Made by a program: the position numbers and the translations under genes. Shown one piece after another: positions 1 through 12,100 of a DNA stretch of 64,000 nucleotides. The number at the start of each line of letters is the position of its first letter. Within the stretch, counting starts at the first letter, position 1. The notes below the pieces were generated by a model that made no database searches, had not been told where the DNA came from, and saw only the letters and a list, made by a program, of their open reading frames with translations. The stretch comes from Tubiluchus corallicola (lineage: Eukaryota; Priapulida; Priapulimorpha; Priapulimorphida; Tubiluchidae): positions 193,001 through 257,000 of the forward strand of contig JAQGDQ010000124.1 of NCBI GenBank assembly GCA_030141605.1, given 5' to 3'.

Positions 1-436
1 TGATTTATTTATATTTATTACATTTTTATGCGAACCTAATTTTAAATTTTTTTATTCTCATTTTCATATTACATCTTCATGTCCTTTCACTTTTCATACT
101 CCTTTTCCTCCCATTAACCACCTTTTATTCTTGCGCCTACACTTTTCTTTCAGCTTGCCATATTGGGCCTGACCTTTACAAGTTTTCTTTTTGGACAGCC
201 CCCAATAATCCATTAATCAACTTTATTATTTACAGCTTGCTCACTTTTAGTTTTGTATTTTCACCATATTTATGTATTGTTGTAATGGAAAAAGGAATAA
301 ACTAAACTAAACTAAAACTAAAATGCTGTAAAATATATAATTTTGAGGCATGCTTAGTCCCACTAAAATTGTTAAAATGACAAAATTTTCCAAAATCGTG
401 GTAAAATCAAACATTTTCTGTGAATAAATTACATAC
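1..436 (-). other. PDIA6 intron, terminal exon not in window
   Basis: After the donor at 436-431 (gtatgt on minus) I find no continuation of the P5 C-terminus (expected WLWTEAG-like block, acidic tail, KDEL-type end). The segment is AT-rich, with a short ACTAA-type repeat at about 297-320. It is read as intron. Confidence 0.6.
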
Positions 437-3400
437 CCCCACATTTGTCTCTTGTAGCGGTTTCCCAGCTCTCTGAGTGTGTCTATGTATTTATTACGGC
501 ATTCTGACTGACAGTCTAATATATGTGGAAGAACTGACACAATGCAGAGTGGGTGCTTTTCACAGTTTTCTCTTAAAACTTCTTGACTTGTTACCTATGA
601 TAAAAAATTACAGACCCTAAAATACACGTTACTTAAATGTTACACACTGAGTGCACTCAAAAATTCAATGATTTCAACTAATAATAACTCAAGCTATTCT
701 GCAAAATACCCTTTTTCAGTATCATTTAATCTCTCAAAATAATTTATCGAATCGTATAAAAACAAAAGCACTAAAATCGGTCGATATTTAAGAAAAGATC
801 GAAATTTAATATATCGACGAATACTAAAATTATGTTAAACATAGTGGCATCCAATGTCTAATATCGGATAACACTAGCAAAAATGTACAATTTAAACATC
901 CTACTCGTTTAAGTGTTCTAAGTGTAGTCTAGAACTACAAGCTGACTCATCATTAGCATCACATCACCTCTTTAATATTAATGCCGAGTAACTAGTATCC
1001 TCAAAAAAGAACAATCTGCACTTAGTTTGCAGACTTTACCTGCACAACTTCTGGGGGTGGTAGGTTTAATGCAAGTTTATCATTTGCCCAACTAATTATA
1101 TCATCAGCAGTACGACCACCATCGTAATCCATTGGTCCATCCTTCTTTCCCGTTGGAAACATTTTGATAGTAGGAAATCCTTTAACCTGAAAATGGCGTC
1201 ATTTCAAAAATAAACCTTCAACAATGCTAATAAAGCATTTGAAACCACAGCTACCAATTAAAATAATAGGAATTAAAGTCAGCAAGTAAGGGTTTTGCAA
1301 GTACAGTCTTATCACTGTCCAAAAAGAGACAGACATTTATAACAGTATCAATGCTGTAATAAAAGTAACAAAACAAACATCTTACTCAAAGCAAGCTGTA
1401 AACAATCATTTTACAGGTTTTATATTGTGCACAAATGTAGTGAAGTTTCATGGTACGACATCATGACTGCCACATTTAATCAGAATTATAATAAATGAGA
1501 ACTCATTGGTTTGACGGCTCAGTCAGTTCAGTTGACTTTTATATCTCAGTCACGTTTGTCTGCGTTTCCTCACTCTTTCTTTAATACCTCTGCCCCTAAT
1601 TAAACCAAACTTGCATAGCGAGGGATTGAGCTCTAGTTACGCATTGAAAAATTTAGTTGCTGGGTTAATGAGAGATGCCTAGCAACAGTAGAAAATGGTA
1701 CTTTTCTGGTTTCAAATTCTATCTTCTCCAAAACTACTGAAGACAAAATTCAGTACTACGGTACCTCTGATAATTATCTATAAGATAATTAAGCGAAAGT
1801 TAGGAATTTTATAATATGATCACCATAGTGGCATTATAATTACTTCTGGACCGAGTTGAGCTGTCAAACCACTATCAATCAACCGGTTTATTGGTTTCAA
1901 AGTTTAGCAGTCTGATTACATCCACTAAATGGCAAAACAGCACTTATTGCAAAATAAAAGAAATTCAAATACCCCATATCTACTAGAATAAACTTGATGT
2001 GCAGTTGCATCCACTGCTCCTATTTTCACTTTGTCCTTTAGCTCTCGAGCTGCCCTAGCCCAATGAGGTGCCAAATTTTTGCAGTGTCCACACCAGGGAG
2101 CGTGGAAAGCTACAATCCACATGTCCTCACTTTCCAAGACCTCTTCTTCAAAATTAGAGTCTGTCAATTCGATAACGTCATCTGCCTCAAAGCCTTTGCT
2201 GTCACCCTACACAAAAAATGGCAAATTATTAAAAAACGATGTCAGAAAATGTAACAATTGTAACAGAAAAATGTAGAGAAAATAGTGCAAATGGTCACCT
2301 GACAATGCAATAATACAGTTTAACTGCTCAGTATAAAACAAAAAAGAAAAACACATTCACTGCTATACTGACTTGAAGTAAAACAACATATTTGTAACAG
2401 ATAAACATTCCACCAAACAACTGCCAGAATAACAAAACATACAGCGGAACCACTGCCACCTCCACCACCTCGACTGCTGCCACCTCCTCCTCCGCCAAGT
2501 CGGCTCTGTACCAATCTCTTCACTTGATTCAAACCTTCGTCAACAATACCTTGTGCAGATCGTGCCCCTAAAAACAAAATAAAGCATTTTTTTATTTACA
2601 GATCTAGTAAACTATAAAAAGCAAGTTGAAGTATTCTACAGCTTAGTAGCAATCTTCAACAAATAAAGAACAGAATACGAGTGTAAATTTTCTGGAACAA
2701 AGAATTCCAAGAAACATATTTCATTCATTTTTAGCTGGAGTAATTGCACAATAATTAATTACAGGCTAGATCTCCCAACTTCTAAAATCAAAATCAAATT
2801 TGCCACATGGTGATCCTTTTCCCACCACTATTAGGTTATTCTGTAGCAAATTTTCCCCACCAGTACTACCCACCGGGATACCTAGATTTGTTGGCCCGAC
2901 CTTGAGAAAGAACTTCAAGAATGCGAAAAATTTGGACACAGACTGTGCAAATACTCCTATTTCATAATAACCACTTCAATGGGGATTACGAAGCATAAAG
3001 TGAAGTTGAATGGTACCAAGTGTGCATATACCTTGATAATCTGATGGTTTCGTTTTATCACGGCCAAACACTTTGATAGTTGGGAAGCCTTTTACGTTAT
3101 ATGGTCCACCCAACGAACCATGTTCATCCATATTTACTGCTCCAACTTTCACAATACCCTGCAACAGTCAAAATCATATGCTGTCAGATTTTTCTCAACT
3201 TTAGCAGCAGTATAAGCAAAAACAACGAAAAAGAACAAAATTAATATACATATGCTATACTGTACACTTTGAAATTAAATATGGTAAAACCCAACTGAAC
3301 AAGGTACCTTTAATGCTGTAGCTGCTTTTGCCCATTCCGGTGCTAAGTTTTTGCAGTGCCCACACCTACAGAAATAACATGGTAAAACAATGATGAGAAG

Positions 3401-5890
3401 AAGTCTACGTGTTACAAAATGTAAAATAGAAATAAAACACAGATGGTAAGTCAATTGACAAAAATTCTCAATGCATACACTACCATGGAGCATAAAATTC
3501 CACAAGCCAAACTGCATCGCTGTCAATAACCTTGTAGTTGAAATTTGCAGAAGTTAGTTCAATTACATCAGAATTGCTGTCATACAGGGAACAATGTCCT
3601 GTAGCCAATATCGCGAATAAGATACCTGTAAACGACAGAGATCATTTTCAATATTTAGGTTACAAAAGAACTAACTTTGTGTATACTAATACATAGCAAC
3701 AAAACAGATGTACACTCAATCATTCATGTCTCGGTTTGCCAAACCTCGCTTTTACAGATATCGGAAAATTCGGACAAAATCTGGTCCGTTAAAAGTCTCG
3801 CATAATACGGACACAGTCTGTTCTTTCGCGAGCTCACCGCTAGTTGGTGGGCTGTCACTTTGTTTACATCACGTACATCAGTGTAACCACACGTGTGTCT
3901 CTATGTATAAAAATATGGAATCAATTATGCGGAGTTATTTGAGTCAATTGCCGACAGTTTTTATATACTTTTGCAGAGAAGCATACTATATGTTTCTGAG
4001 ACAATTAGGCGATTGATTCTACATTACCGTGAGTCTTATACACGGCGTCTAATGTATTAGCTAGTATCGCTAAATATGTACAGAATAAACGGCACACTCT
4101 CATAATCCAGGCACCTACTGATTTCTGCCAAGTGTGGGATAAATTGAACATATCATGGCAAAGTAAATTGTAATATAAATTTAACCTTTTAAACTGGCTT
4201 TTCGCTCAACATTTTGTGCAATTAAACAAATTTGATTTAAAATAAAATGCGAAATAAAAATATTATAGCATCCAGTCAGATGTTTTGCCCATTGCCTCCA
4301 TTAATCTAAATAAACTCTCTATATAATTATTCAATTTATATCTAGCAAACCCTTCGACTACATTTTAATAGGAACAACCACATCTTTGCCAGACAATGAG
4401 CGAGTCTCATAAAAAATTGTCTGCGAGGACAAAACATTGAAAATGAGGTGTGAAGAGTATGAAGACATTTAAACTCACCATTATTGATTCAACGGCTACA
4501 TGTAAATTACTTTAATAAACATAAGCTTCAATAGACATATTTCTAGAAACAAACAGGCTCTATACGACTTGCAACAGTTTAATTATTTATTCAGGTTAGA
4601 GTTTATTCACGACTGTCTGGTGTTTCAATAATTTATATTTTATATAACAATAAGCCTAAAAAATATGCATATTTCAGATTTGTTCCCTTTCGATATGTTT
4701 CCTACGGTAATCTTTGTTGCGTTTTTACACTATGGATATAGGTAGCCATTTAATTTTATTTTTTATATTTTTGTCATGTGACTCATGACGAGTCACATGT
4801 CATGTGTGTCATGGTCAATGCAAATAATCCAAATATTTTACCAGATTATCAGCTCTTATCTTGATGAATTCTTCACTTTTTTGCACAAGTTTACTAAAAA
4901 TGTCATTTTTTTATCTAATTTATAAAATATAACTATGCGTCTGTGTTTTTTTTTAGTTCAAATGAATAAACCAGCATATGAACACAGACCATTCAGCCAA
5001 TTTTAGATTTGTCATATGGCTGAATTAATGTTATACAGACCTCCCAACTCTAACGCATCAGCCGTGTATCAAGTCTTTCACACGTGCACCTGCATCAAAT
5101 TTCAGTTCGCACGCATTCCACAACTTCGCGCGCAAGTTTGCAAATCACCATGTTTGAATGGCTTCCTTTGCTACCGTACCAAGCACAACATGTATAATTA
5201 TATACTAATAGTACTCGCAATAATACAGTCGCCCTCATGAATCTCACGATGTATATTACACTAAAGGGTATTACGATTATTGAAAATTAAGCACTTTTGA
5301 GTGCTATATTTGATCAAGCCTTTTTCATGTTTACAAAAGAACATAATTATTTATATATAAAGCATGGTGAACTCCAATAGCAGGATAAGAAAGCAATCTG
5401 GCACCTTAAAATTACATTAATTTTTTTTGCCTAAGTTTTTCTAATTGATATCCAAAAAAAGCAAAAATTTCCGAGGCATAATTTGCTCTCCTCCACTGCC
5501 GACCCCTGCCAGGGGCAAGATGAGCCCCGGGCCTTTCTATGTTTCACACCCATTTTTACTTAAAATGAGTTGTCAAATGGTTGGCAGCTCTGCATGGTAC
5601 CTGGAGAGTGCCAAATAAAGAGATTAAAAACAAGTACTGAAGTAGATCTAAGCTATATTACGCTATAAAAATCTATATGTGACTTTCAGTAGCATTAAAT
5701 CTTGGATGGCATCTAATTTCGTACAAATTTCTTGTGCACCCAATTAAACTTATTAATATTATTATTAACTGCAATTTCGCTACTGATCGAAACGGTACGT
5801 GGTACAAGAAACAAAATTTAAAAATTATTACAAAAAAGTTATGTAAATTTATTTTCTCATAAATGTCTTACCTATCCACTTGAGTGGCAT
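437..5890 (-). CDS. PDIA6: Protein disulfide isomerase A6 (P5), 8 exons, 3' end off window
   Basis: ER-lumen thiol-disulfide oxidoreductase that forms and rearranges disulfides in secretory proteins. Coding exons in gene order: 5872-5890, 3484-3625, 3308-3365, 3032-3158, 2443-2567, 1973-2206, 1040-1186, 437-594. All have AG/GT borders and phases that join cleanly, giving 336 codons plus 2 nt. ATG 5890 opens a signal peptide ([16 protein letters not shown]). Thioredoxin domain 1 has WCGHC at residues 54-58 and domain 2 has WCGHC at 195-199. Each is followed by a cis-Pro loop in GFPTIK. The b-like domain starts near residue 285, with [20 protein letters not shown] and a terminal RQMWG typical of P5. 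The family is about 440 aa long, so roughly 100 residues including the ER-retention signal must lie left of the window. Domain order a-a'-b and the VLPHILD block distinguish it from PDIA1, PDIA3 and PDIA4. Identity is secure. Confidence 0.96.
1500..1890 (+). repeat. Dispersed repeat copy C in PDIA6 intron
   Basis: This copy shares an ordered series of blocks with the sequence at 41507-41835: GTCTG-rich start, gcctagcaa, ggtactttt-tggctt, aagacaaaattc-gta, ataattatcta, gttaggaattttata, atgatc, and attacttctg. The same block order over more than 300 bp means a common repeat family. It has no coding potential. Confidence 0.7.
3626..5871 (-). other. PDIA6 intron 1
   Basis: A 2.2-kb intron between the signal-peptide start exon (5872-5890) and the first thioredoxin exon. 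It contains an inverted repeat at 4775-4799 (arms catgtgactc/gagtcacatg, 5-nt loop) and a short GC-rich patch near 5500-5540 with a cccctg-c-caggg hairpin. A 102-codon open frame on plus (3708-4016) shows no recognisable protein. Confidence 0.75.
4775..4799. repeat. Perfect 10-bp inverted repeat
   Basis: The arms 4775-4784 and 4790-4799 are exact reverse complements around a 5-nt loop. The sequence lies inside PDIA6 intron 1. It could be a hairpin or a dimeric protein site. No function can be assigned. Confidence 0.8.
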
Positions 5891-6156
5891 CTTATTTTCT
5901 ATCAAATTACTTGAAATAATGAAACTGGCTACAGTTTTCAAAGAAGAAAAATACAAAAATTCACTAAACTACAGAAAACACATGTTACGCGTACACAGAA
6001 GTCTGCATTTCGTGGCCAAAGCTCATTGGCTCGATTGGCCTATAAGCTAACCTAAATAGATGGCTTCTACAAATATTCTTGCTTTCGTGTAAGAGGGAGA
6101 GGAAAAAGGCGGCGCGCCAGACTAGAACTACGTGTCACAGGCACGGTGTCAACAAC
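5891..6156. promoter_or_regulatory. Divergent PDIA6/SEC23IP promoter region
   Basis: Only 266 bp separate the PDIA6 start codon (minus) from the SEC23IP start codon (plus), so both promoters and 5' UTRs must share this stretch. It holds two inverted CCAAT boxes (ATTGG at 6025-6029 and 6034-6038) and a GC-rich ggcggcgcgcc at about 6109-6119. No TATA box is obvious. The compact head-to-head layout suggests coupled transcription. Confidence 0.8.
6011..6029 (-). promoter_or_regulatory. ER stress response element (ERSE), CCAAT-N9-CCACG
   Basis: The plus strand reads CGTGG, 9 nt, ATTGG. On the minus strand this is CCAAT-gagctttgg-CCACG, the exact ERSE consensus with the required 9-nt spacer. In vertebrates it is bound by NF-Y (CCAAT half) together with ATF6 or XBP1 (CCACG half). 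It points towards PDIA6, 121 nt upstream of its ATG. PDIA6 is a known unfolded-protein-response target, so the site is functionally sensible. SEC23IP on the other side may respond too. Confidence 0.85.
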
Positions 6157-9100
6157 ATGGCTGATTCAAGAAAAAAGCAAGAGCAGCAGAAAAACTCGAG
6201 AGAACAGTCACCTGCTCCTCTTTTACTAGTAGAGCCAGGTGGAGGTTTAACTTTTACTCCAGCTGGATCCAATTCTCTTTTCATGCCTGTTCCAATTTCT
6301 GAACCAACGTTAGTGACGTCGTTTGGTACCGATCTGGAGGTAAAAATTATAATCTAGAAATTTGGTGTACTGAGATTACTAATTAGAAAAGTCATCAGTA
6401 TAAATTAAGCACTGTAATGTTTATAGATTTTTCAATTTCATATCACAGATTTTTAATCACAATTTCCAAAACCTAAAATCTGGTTTTTCAGGACTTTCTA
6501 ATGAAATTTAAAATGCGTGTACTTGGACAGATGATCACAGATCTTCATTAAATCATCCGTAGAAAGCTGCTATATAAGTGCCTTCTTTTAAAAAGTCTAA
6601 ATGCTTCCAAAATGTTCTCAATTGCAGGAAAATGCATTAGCAGTTGGAGCTCCTAGATTTCTTTGCTGAAACTGCATGGAGGAGTTGCAAGCCGTCCCTT
6701 AAATCTCCCTCTTGCTTTTTGGAAAACCTTGGCATCTCATTAGATTTGTGCAAAAGGAACGTCTTTAATGATTGAATTTAAGCAGTGCTGGCCCTGGACG
6801 GTGACTGCTTCTCTGTCGTATTCCTATGATTACCTGTCATACTGCTTTGCCTTTAATATTTCTTTTGTGATAGAAGAAATCTGCGACAAGACCTTCTGCT
6901 GATTCATTACCTTGTCTAAGATGATAATTATTCTATTGTATTAACCCTAACCAACAATCGATATACAGGGCCGTAGTCGGCTTTTGAAATGTGGTTGACC
7001 CAGTTTGACCCAGTTTGATAGGCATCTAGTATTTCAGCTTTGAGAATGAGTAACAAAAACGAGTGCGTTATTCTGTTTGCTGATTGGATATAATTTCTGT
7101 TTGCTGATTGGATATAATAATGAAGTCTAAACCAAAATTGCTTCTTTTAGCTTCGAATAGAAACGATTTATGTGCTTTATTGTTGTCATTATAAATAATG
7201 AAGGGGAGATGTCTAGGCCGGACCGCCGACTACGGCCTTGATATAAAAAACTATATGGTAATTGAGGTGTGCCACTGAGTTTTAAATATTGGCTTTCAGT
7301 GTGCCGAATTGTAGGGTGCAAAATTATTGAATCACCTAGCCTTTTTAATTAAAATTGTAGCTTGTACATTAAAACGTTGTACAGCCCTCATTGTGCTTGC
7401 CTCAGGCTGTTTGATTAATATGTGTAATCCTTGCTAAAAATATCACAGTAAAAATAAAAAGACACTATTTCAGTGCTATCTCCATTATTCTCCAACAATA
7501 CAAATTGTTTTATTTTATTTTAATTTTTATAACTTGTAATTTATGCAGGCCAGTTCTTTATAGTTAGCTTTTTCATAACTCTTTGCTCAATAATTGGTAT
7601 CAGGCATAAATTTTAGTTTGCAAGCTACAAAGTAAATATGTTTAAGAAGCTTTGAAAATCAAAGCTTAAAAATTAGTATGTTAGATCTTTTGAATGGTCA
7701 CTTTTTATTTAAATATAACGCAATATCCTTGTCGTTAAATTCTTAGTAATAGTGATTATAAGTTTGGTATTATAGAAATCTACAATGTGCTTTACATTGC
7801 TTTTACAAGGTCTTATTGACATTGTTTTTATTTTCAGGGAGAAGCAGATAGTTTTATTGGCCAATCGAGTTCGCCGACACGTCAAGTCAATCAAAGTAAA
7901 TCAATGACCTTTACAATGTCTCAGTCAGATGACCGAGTTGACCCTTTTGCTGGTGTTGGAACTATCCAGCAGTCTTCATCGGCTGATTCTGCTCGTTCGC
8001 AGTCGTTACAGCAGCAACAACAACAGTATAATCAGCCAGCCATGCTACCAACAGGACAAAGTTCTTTGCAGACTGATGGCATACCTGTTTACTCAAGCAT
8101 GAGCATACCCACTTCTGATAGAGGACCTTATGACACAGCCATGCAACCACAAGTATGAACTGTATTAATAGAATTAAGCTTACATTTTTTTGTAGTTATA
8201 GTTTTGGTGAAACCTACTGTAAGCTGGAGGTATTGTCTAGTCCTAATTTAGCCTGGGCTATCCAATGCCACTGTAAGCTCACAATCTAGTAACTATGTAC
8301 GCCAGTCCAAATAATGGGCAGTTTTCTTGTTTGGAATATCGAGCTGTATTTTGAGGAAATGCAGTGCTAAATGGTAGCTTGATACCGTTGTGTACACAAA
8401 CTGCAAAAACATGTTACAAGTAAAAACTTGTCTGATTTGAAAAGCTATTTTAAAAGCTGACTTTTCTATTGTCAAGCTTTAAAATGGTTTAATTATAATT
8501 AGACTGTGAATGAATTTGAAAGCAGTGAGCCAGAACTCTTTAGTTGGTGCCTGTTTGCACAAACTGATATATTCTACTGGCTGTAGCTTTGCAGTAATTT
8601 GTTATTGGAGAGCAAAAAAAACCTCAATTTAAGATCAAGCTCTGAAAACTTCCAAAATTCTAAAATAAATTGAACTCCTTGGTGACTGGGACGCAACCTT
8701 GGGCTAGGCATTGTTTCTCGAGACTCTCTCTTTAACACTTTTCAACTCGAAAGTTCTGATTCATTGTTTACAAATTTTTGATGTTAGAGTACTTAAATAA
8801 CTTAAGATTAGAATTTAAAAGCCTATGCAAGCAAAAAAGCTGCAAGACTTAGTGTACTGTTTGCTGTTCCTCTTAAAGCAAAACCGAACCCAATCTTAAA
8901 CTGTAGGTCAAAACAATCTACTCTTTGAAATATTGAAAGGAAGCATACTATTTTTTCAAACATGATTTATGTGAAAGAATTATTACCACACAAACGCAAA
9001 TTTGTGCTTGCGCCACTAGTTCTTCGCTGTTACATGCATTTCGCCATTCTCTAGTTAGACGGGTACTAGTGCCTGCATTTCGGAAAGCGTTGCACAAAAA

Positions 9101-12100
9101 ACAGGTGCTGTATCTCACAGTTCACACGTGCTTGTGACGAACTACACACATTCGACAGCTCATGCTTGAGTGCAGCGGTAAATTTGAATTTTTATCTTCA
9201 AACTTGCCTAGTTTTAGTACAACACACTGAATCTCTTACGGTAGCACTGTACTTCAATTCCCGCGTTCGCAAACACGTGCAAGACACTCGTGAAATATTT
9301 GTGCTGTTGAAAATTGTGTTAGTTTGTGATGTCATCAATAGTTGGGTTCGCCCGCTGTTAATTAAGATTTTAATCTATTATTTAATTATCAGAAGCACTT
9401 TTGCAGTATTAATTGTGTTAAAATGTGATACTTTTTATCAGATTTGAAAATGGGGTAGTATATGAAAAATCATCCTGCCTTCCTTTAATAAAAGCATACT
9501 TTTTACTTTGTATAAGAAGACTATAAAGCAGTCATGTGACAGACGTAATAATTCATAAGCATTATTTTTTCAGTCGACGGTAACAAATAATCCAGTTCCG
9601 CCGTACAGCAGTAATCCACCAGTCACTGATAGTGGGCGAGTCAGTGGAGGAAATGCTAGTTTTGTTTCCTATCAGAGTGTTCACCCACATTGGTACTATA
9701 CTAAGAACGACAAGAAACCTTCATGGTCGCCATTCTCCTTACTTGATTCCATGAGGTTAGAGGAAATTCACCAGGAGTTACTTGTTGGAAAAGCTGTAGA
9801 TCCAGTTGTGGCCACAGATGGTGGAAGGTTGGTCTTTTAATTAAACCCACCAGAACGGTGAGGTTTTCTGCATTTATTTTCGGAGTTTTGTAGACATTAA
9901 CTTTCTTCGTATTAAGCCTCACTTGTTTTCTATGTTTAGCTGCTAAGTTAACAATTTGATGAACTGCATTTAAAGCAGAACCGGACCCATATCTTAAACT
10001 GTAGGCCGAAACATTCTACTCTTTAAAATATTGAAAGGAAATGTACTATTTTTTCAAAAATGACTTACATGAGAGAATTATTACCACACAATTTCACGTT
10101 CGCGCCACTAGCTCTTCGCTATTACATGCATTTCCCATTCTCTAGTTAGACGGGCACTAGCGCCTGCATTAAGGAAATGCATTGCACAAAAAACAGGTGC
10201 TGTACCTCTCAGTTTAGATGTGTTACTTTGTGACAAACTACACACATTCAACAGCTCGTGCGTTAGCACAGAGGTAAATTAGAAATTTGAATTTTTATCT
10301 TAAAACTTGCCTAGTTTTTAGTATAACACACTGAATATCTTACATTAGCGCTGTACTTTAATTTTCGCTTTCGCGACACGTGCAACATGATTGTGGAATA
10401 TTTTTGCTGTTGAAAATTATGTTAATTTGTGATGCCATCAATAGTTGGGCTTGCCCGCTGTTAATTAAGATTTTAATCTATTATTTAATTATCAGAAGCA
10501 CTTTTGCAGTATTAATTATGTTAAATGTAAATGCAGATGAAGGAGATAGCATTATATTTAGTAGCTTGTGAAAAACAAAATATTAAATGACACTTTACTT
10601 TAAAAACTTTCTTTTTAAACAGAAACATTTGTCGCTAGGCCAAGAATTTTATGTCAAAAATTAAAAAAGCATAAAAGTTGTAAATTAATTGCATATCACT
10701 GGATGAATATCACTAAACCTTGGATTCGGTAGATTATTACAAATTGCTGTCAGTAATAAATTTGTTTTTAATTATAAAACCAATATGAACTTGCTTTGTG
10801 ATAGCTTTTTATATTCTTCAACAGATGGCAGCAGCACCACGCCATTTAAAGTACTGGGATGTGTTATTGCTTTTTTCCATGTTTAGTAGTAATTATTACT
10901 TTTATATAGGTATGACGTATATGTACATGAAAGGCTGCGCAAACCTGTATATTGGGATGAACCAGATTCAATTGTGAGACGTTCCACTTGGTTTTTTAGG
11001 TATGTGTAATGCTTATGTCAAGGTAAGAAATTTGCTATAGCAAAGGGAAAAATCCAGTAAAAACAGTCATCCTTTTTTCTTGGTGTGAATTTTACGTTAT
11101 GAGTTGTTTGTATTTCGTTCAAGATTTTTATGAAAAAGAAAACTGTATTGGTCGACAATATGTTAGTGATGAAAACATTGGCTCAGCATCTCTATTTCCA
11201 GTGCCAAATTTGTCCATGACAACTTGTGTAACAGAGTTATTATTGTTGTTATTTTTGTTATCACTTTTGTTGTTTTATTGTCATCCGAATTCTTGATTAC
11301 AGAGGTGAAGGTGAGAGTCAATTCACGCCTTATGAAGAGGAATTTGCTAGCAAACTGGAGGACGAATATTATTCAGCCATAACTACAAATGTATGGAATC
11401 GTCGGCTAGAATTTTCCGATGGTGAAGCTGTTGTTATGCATAATCCTAATGTTATAGTGCATTTTAAAACAGCGCGGACACTTGACGAATGGGGAGCTGT
11501 AGATTTTCGTCCAACTCAACAGAGTGGCATGCACCCTCGTGTTGTAAAACGTGGTGTTGAAGATTTTGAAAGCATTGACGATGGTGAACCTGTGCAGATT
11601 GATCATTTAGTCTTCATGGTTCATGGCATTGGTTCTTTTTGTGATTTAAAATTCAGAAATATTGTGGCTTGTGTAGACGGTTTTAGAGAATTGGCACTAG
11701 TCTTGACTGATGGGCATTTTCAGCAGGCTTCTGAGTCTAAACTTTGTGGTAGGGTGGAATTTTTACCTGTATACTGGCACAAAGCTTTGCATAAAGGTAA
11801 AGAAGGTGTTGATAAATTGTTGAAATCTATCACACTGCCTAGCATTAGTAAACTTAGACATTACACTAACGACACAATTCTCGATGCACTGTTTTACACG
11901 AGTCCGAAATATTGTCAGCTGATTGTGGAAGCCGTAGGAAATGAAATGAACAGGTTATACGACTTATTCACTACCAGAAATCCAAACTTTGATCAGACAA
12001 AAATATCAGTGGCTGGACACAGCCTTGGATCATTAATAGTGTTTGATTTGCTAGCCCATCAGGGTGTCGCGCAGCCGTATTCCGTATCTGAACTTCATTT

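Noticed and set aside
6079-6156. In-frame upstream extension of SEC23IP exon 1
   Set aside because: It begins with TTG, not ATG; ATG 6157 has a good context and is the first in frame.
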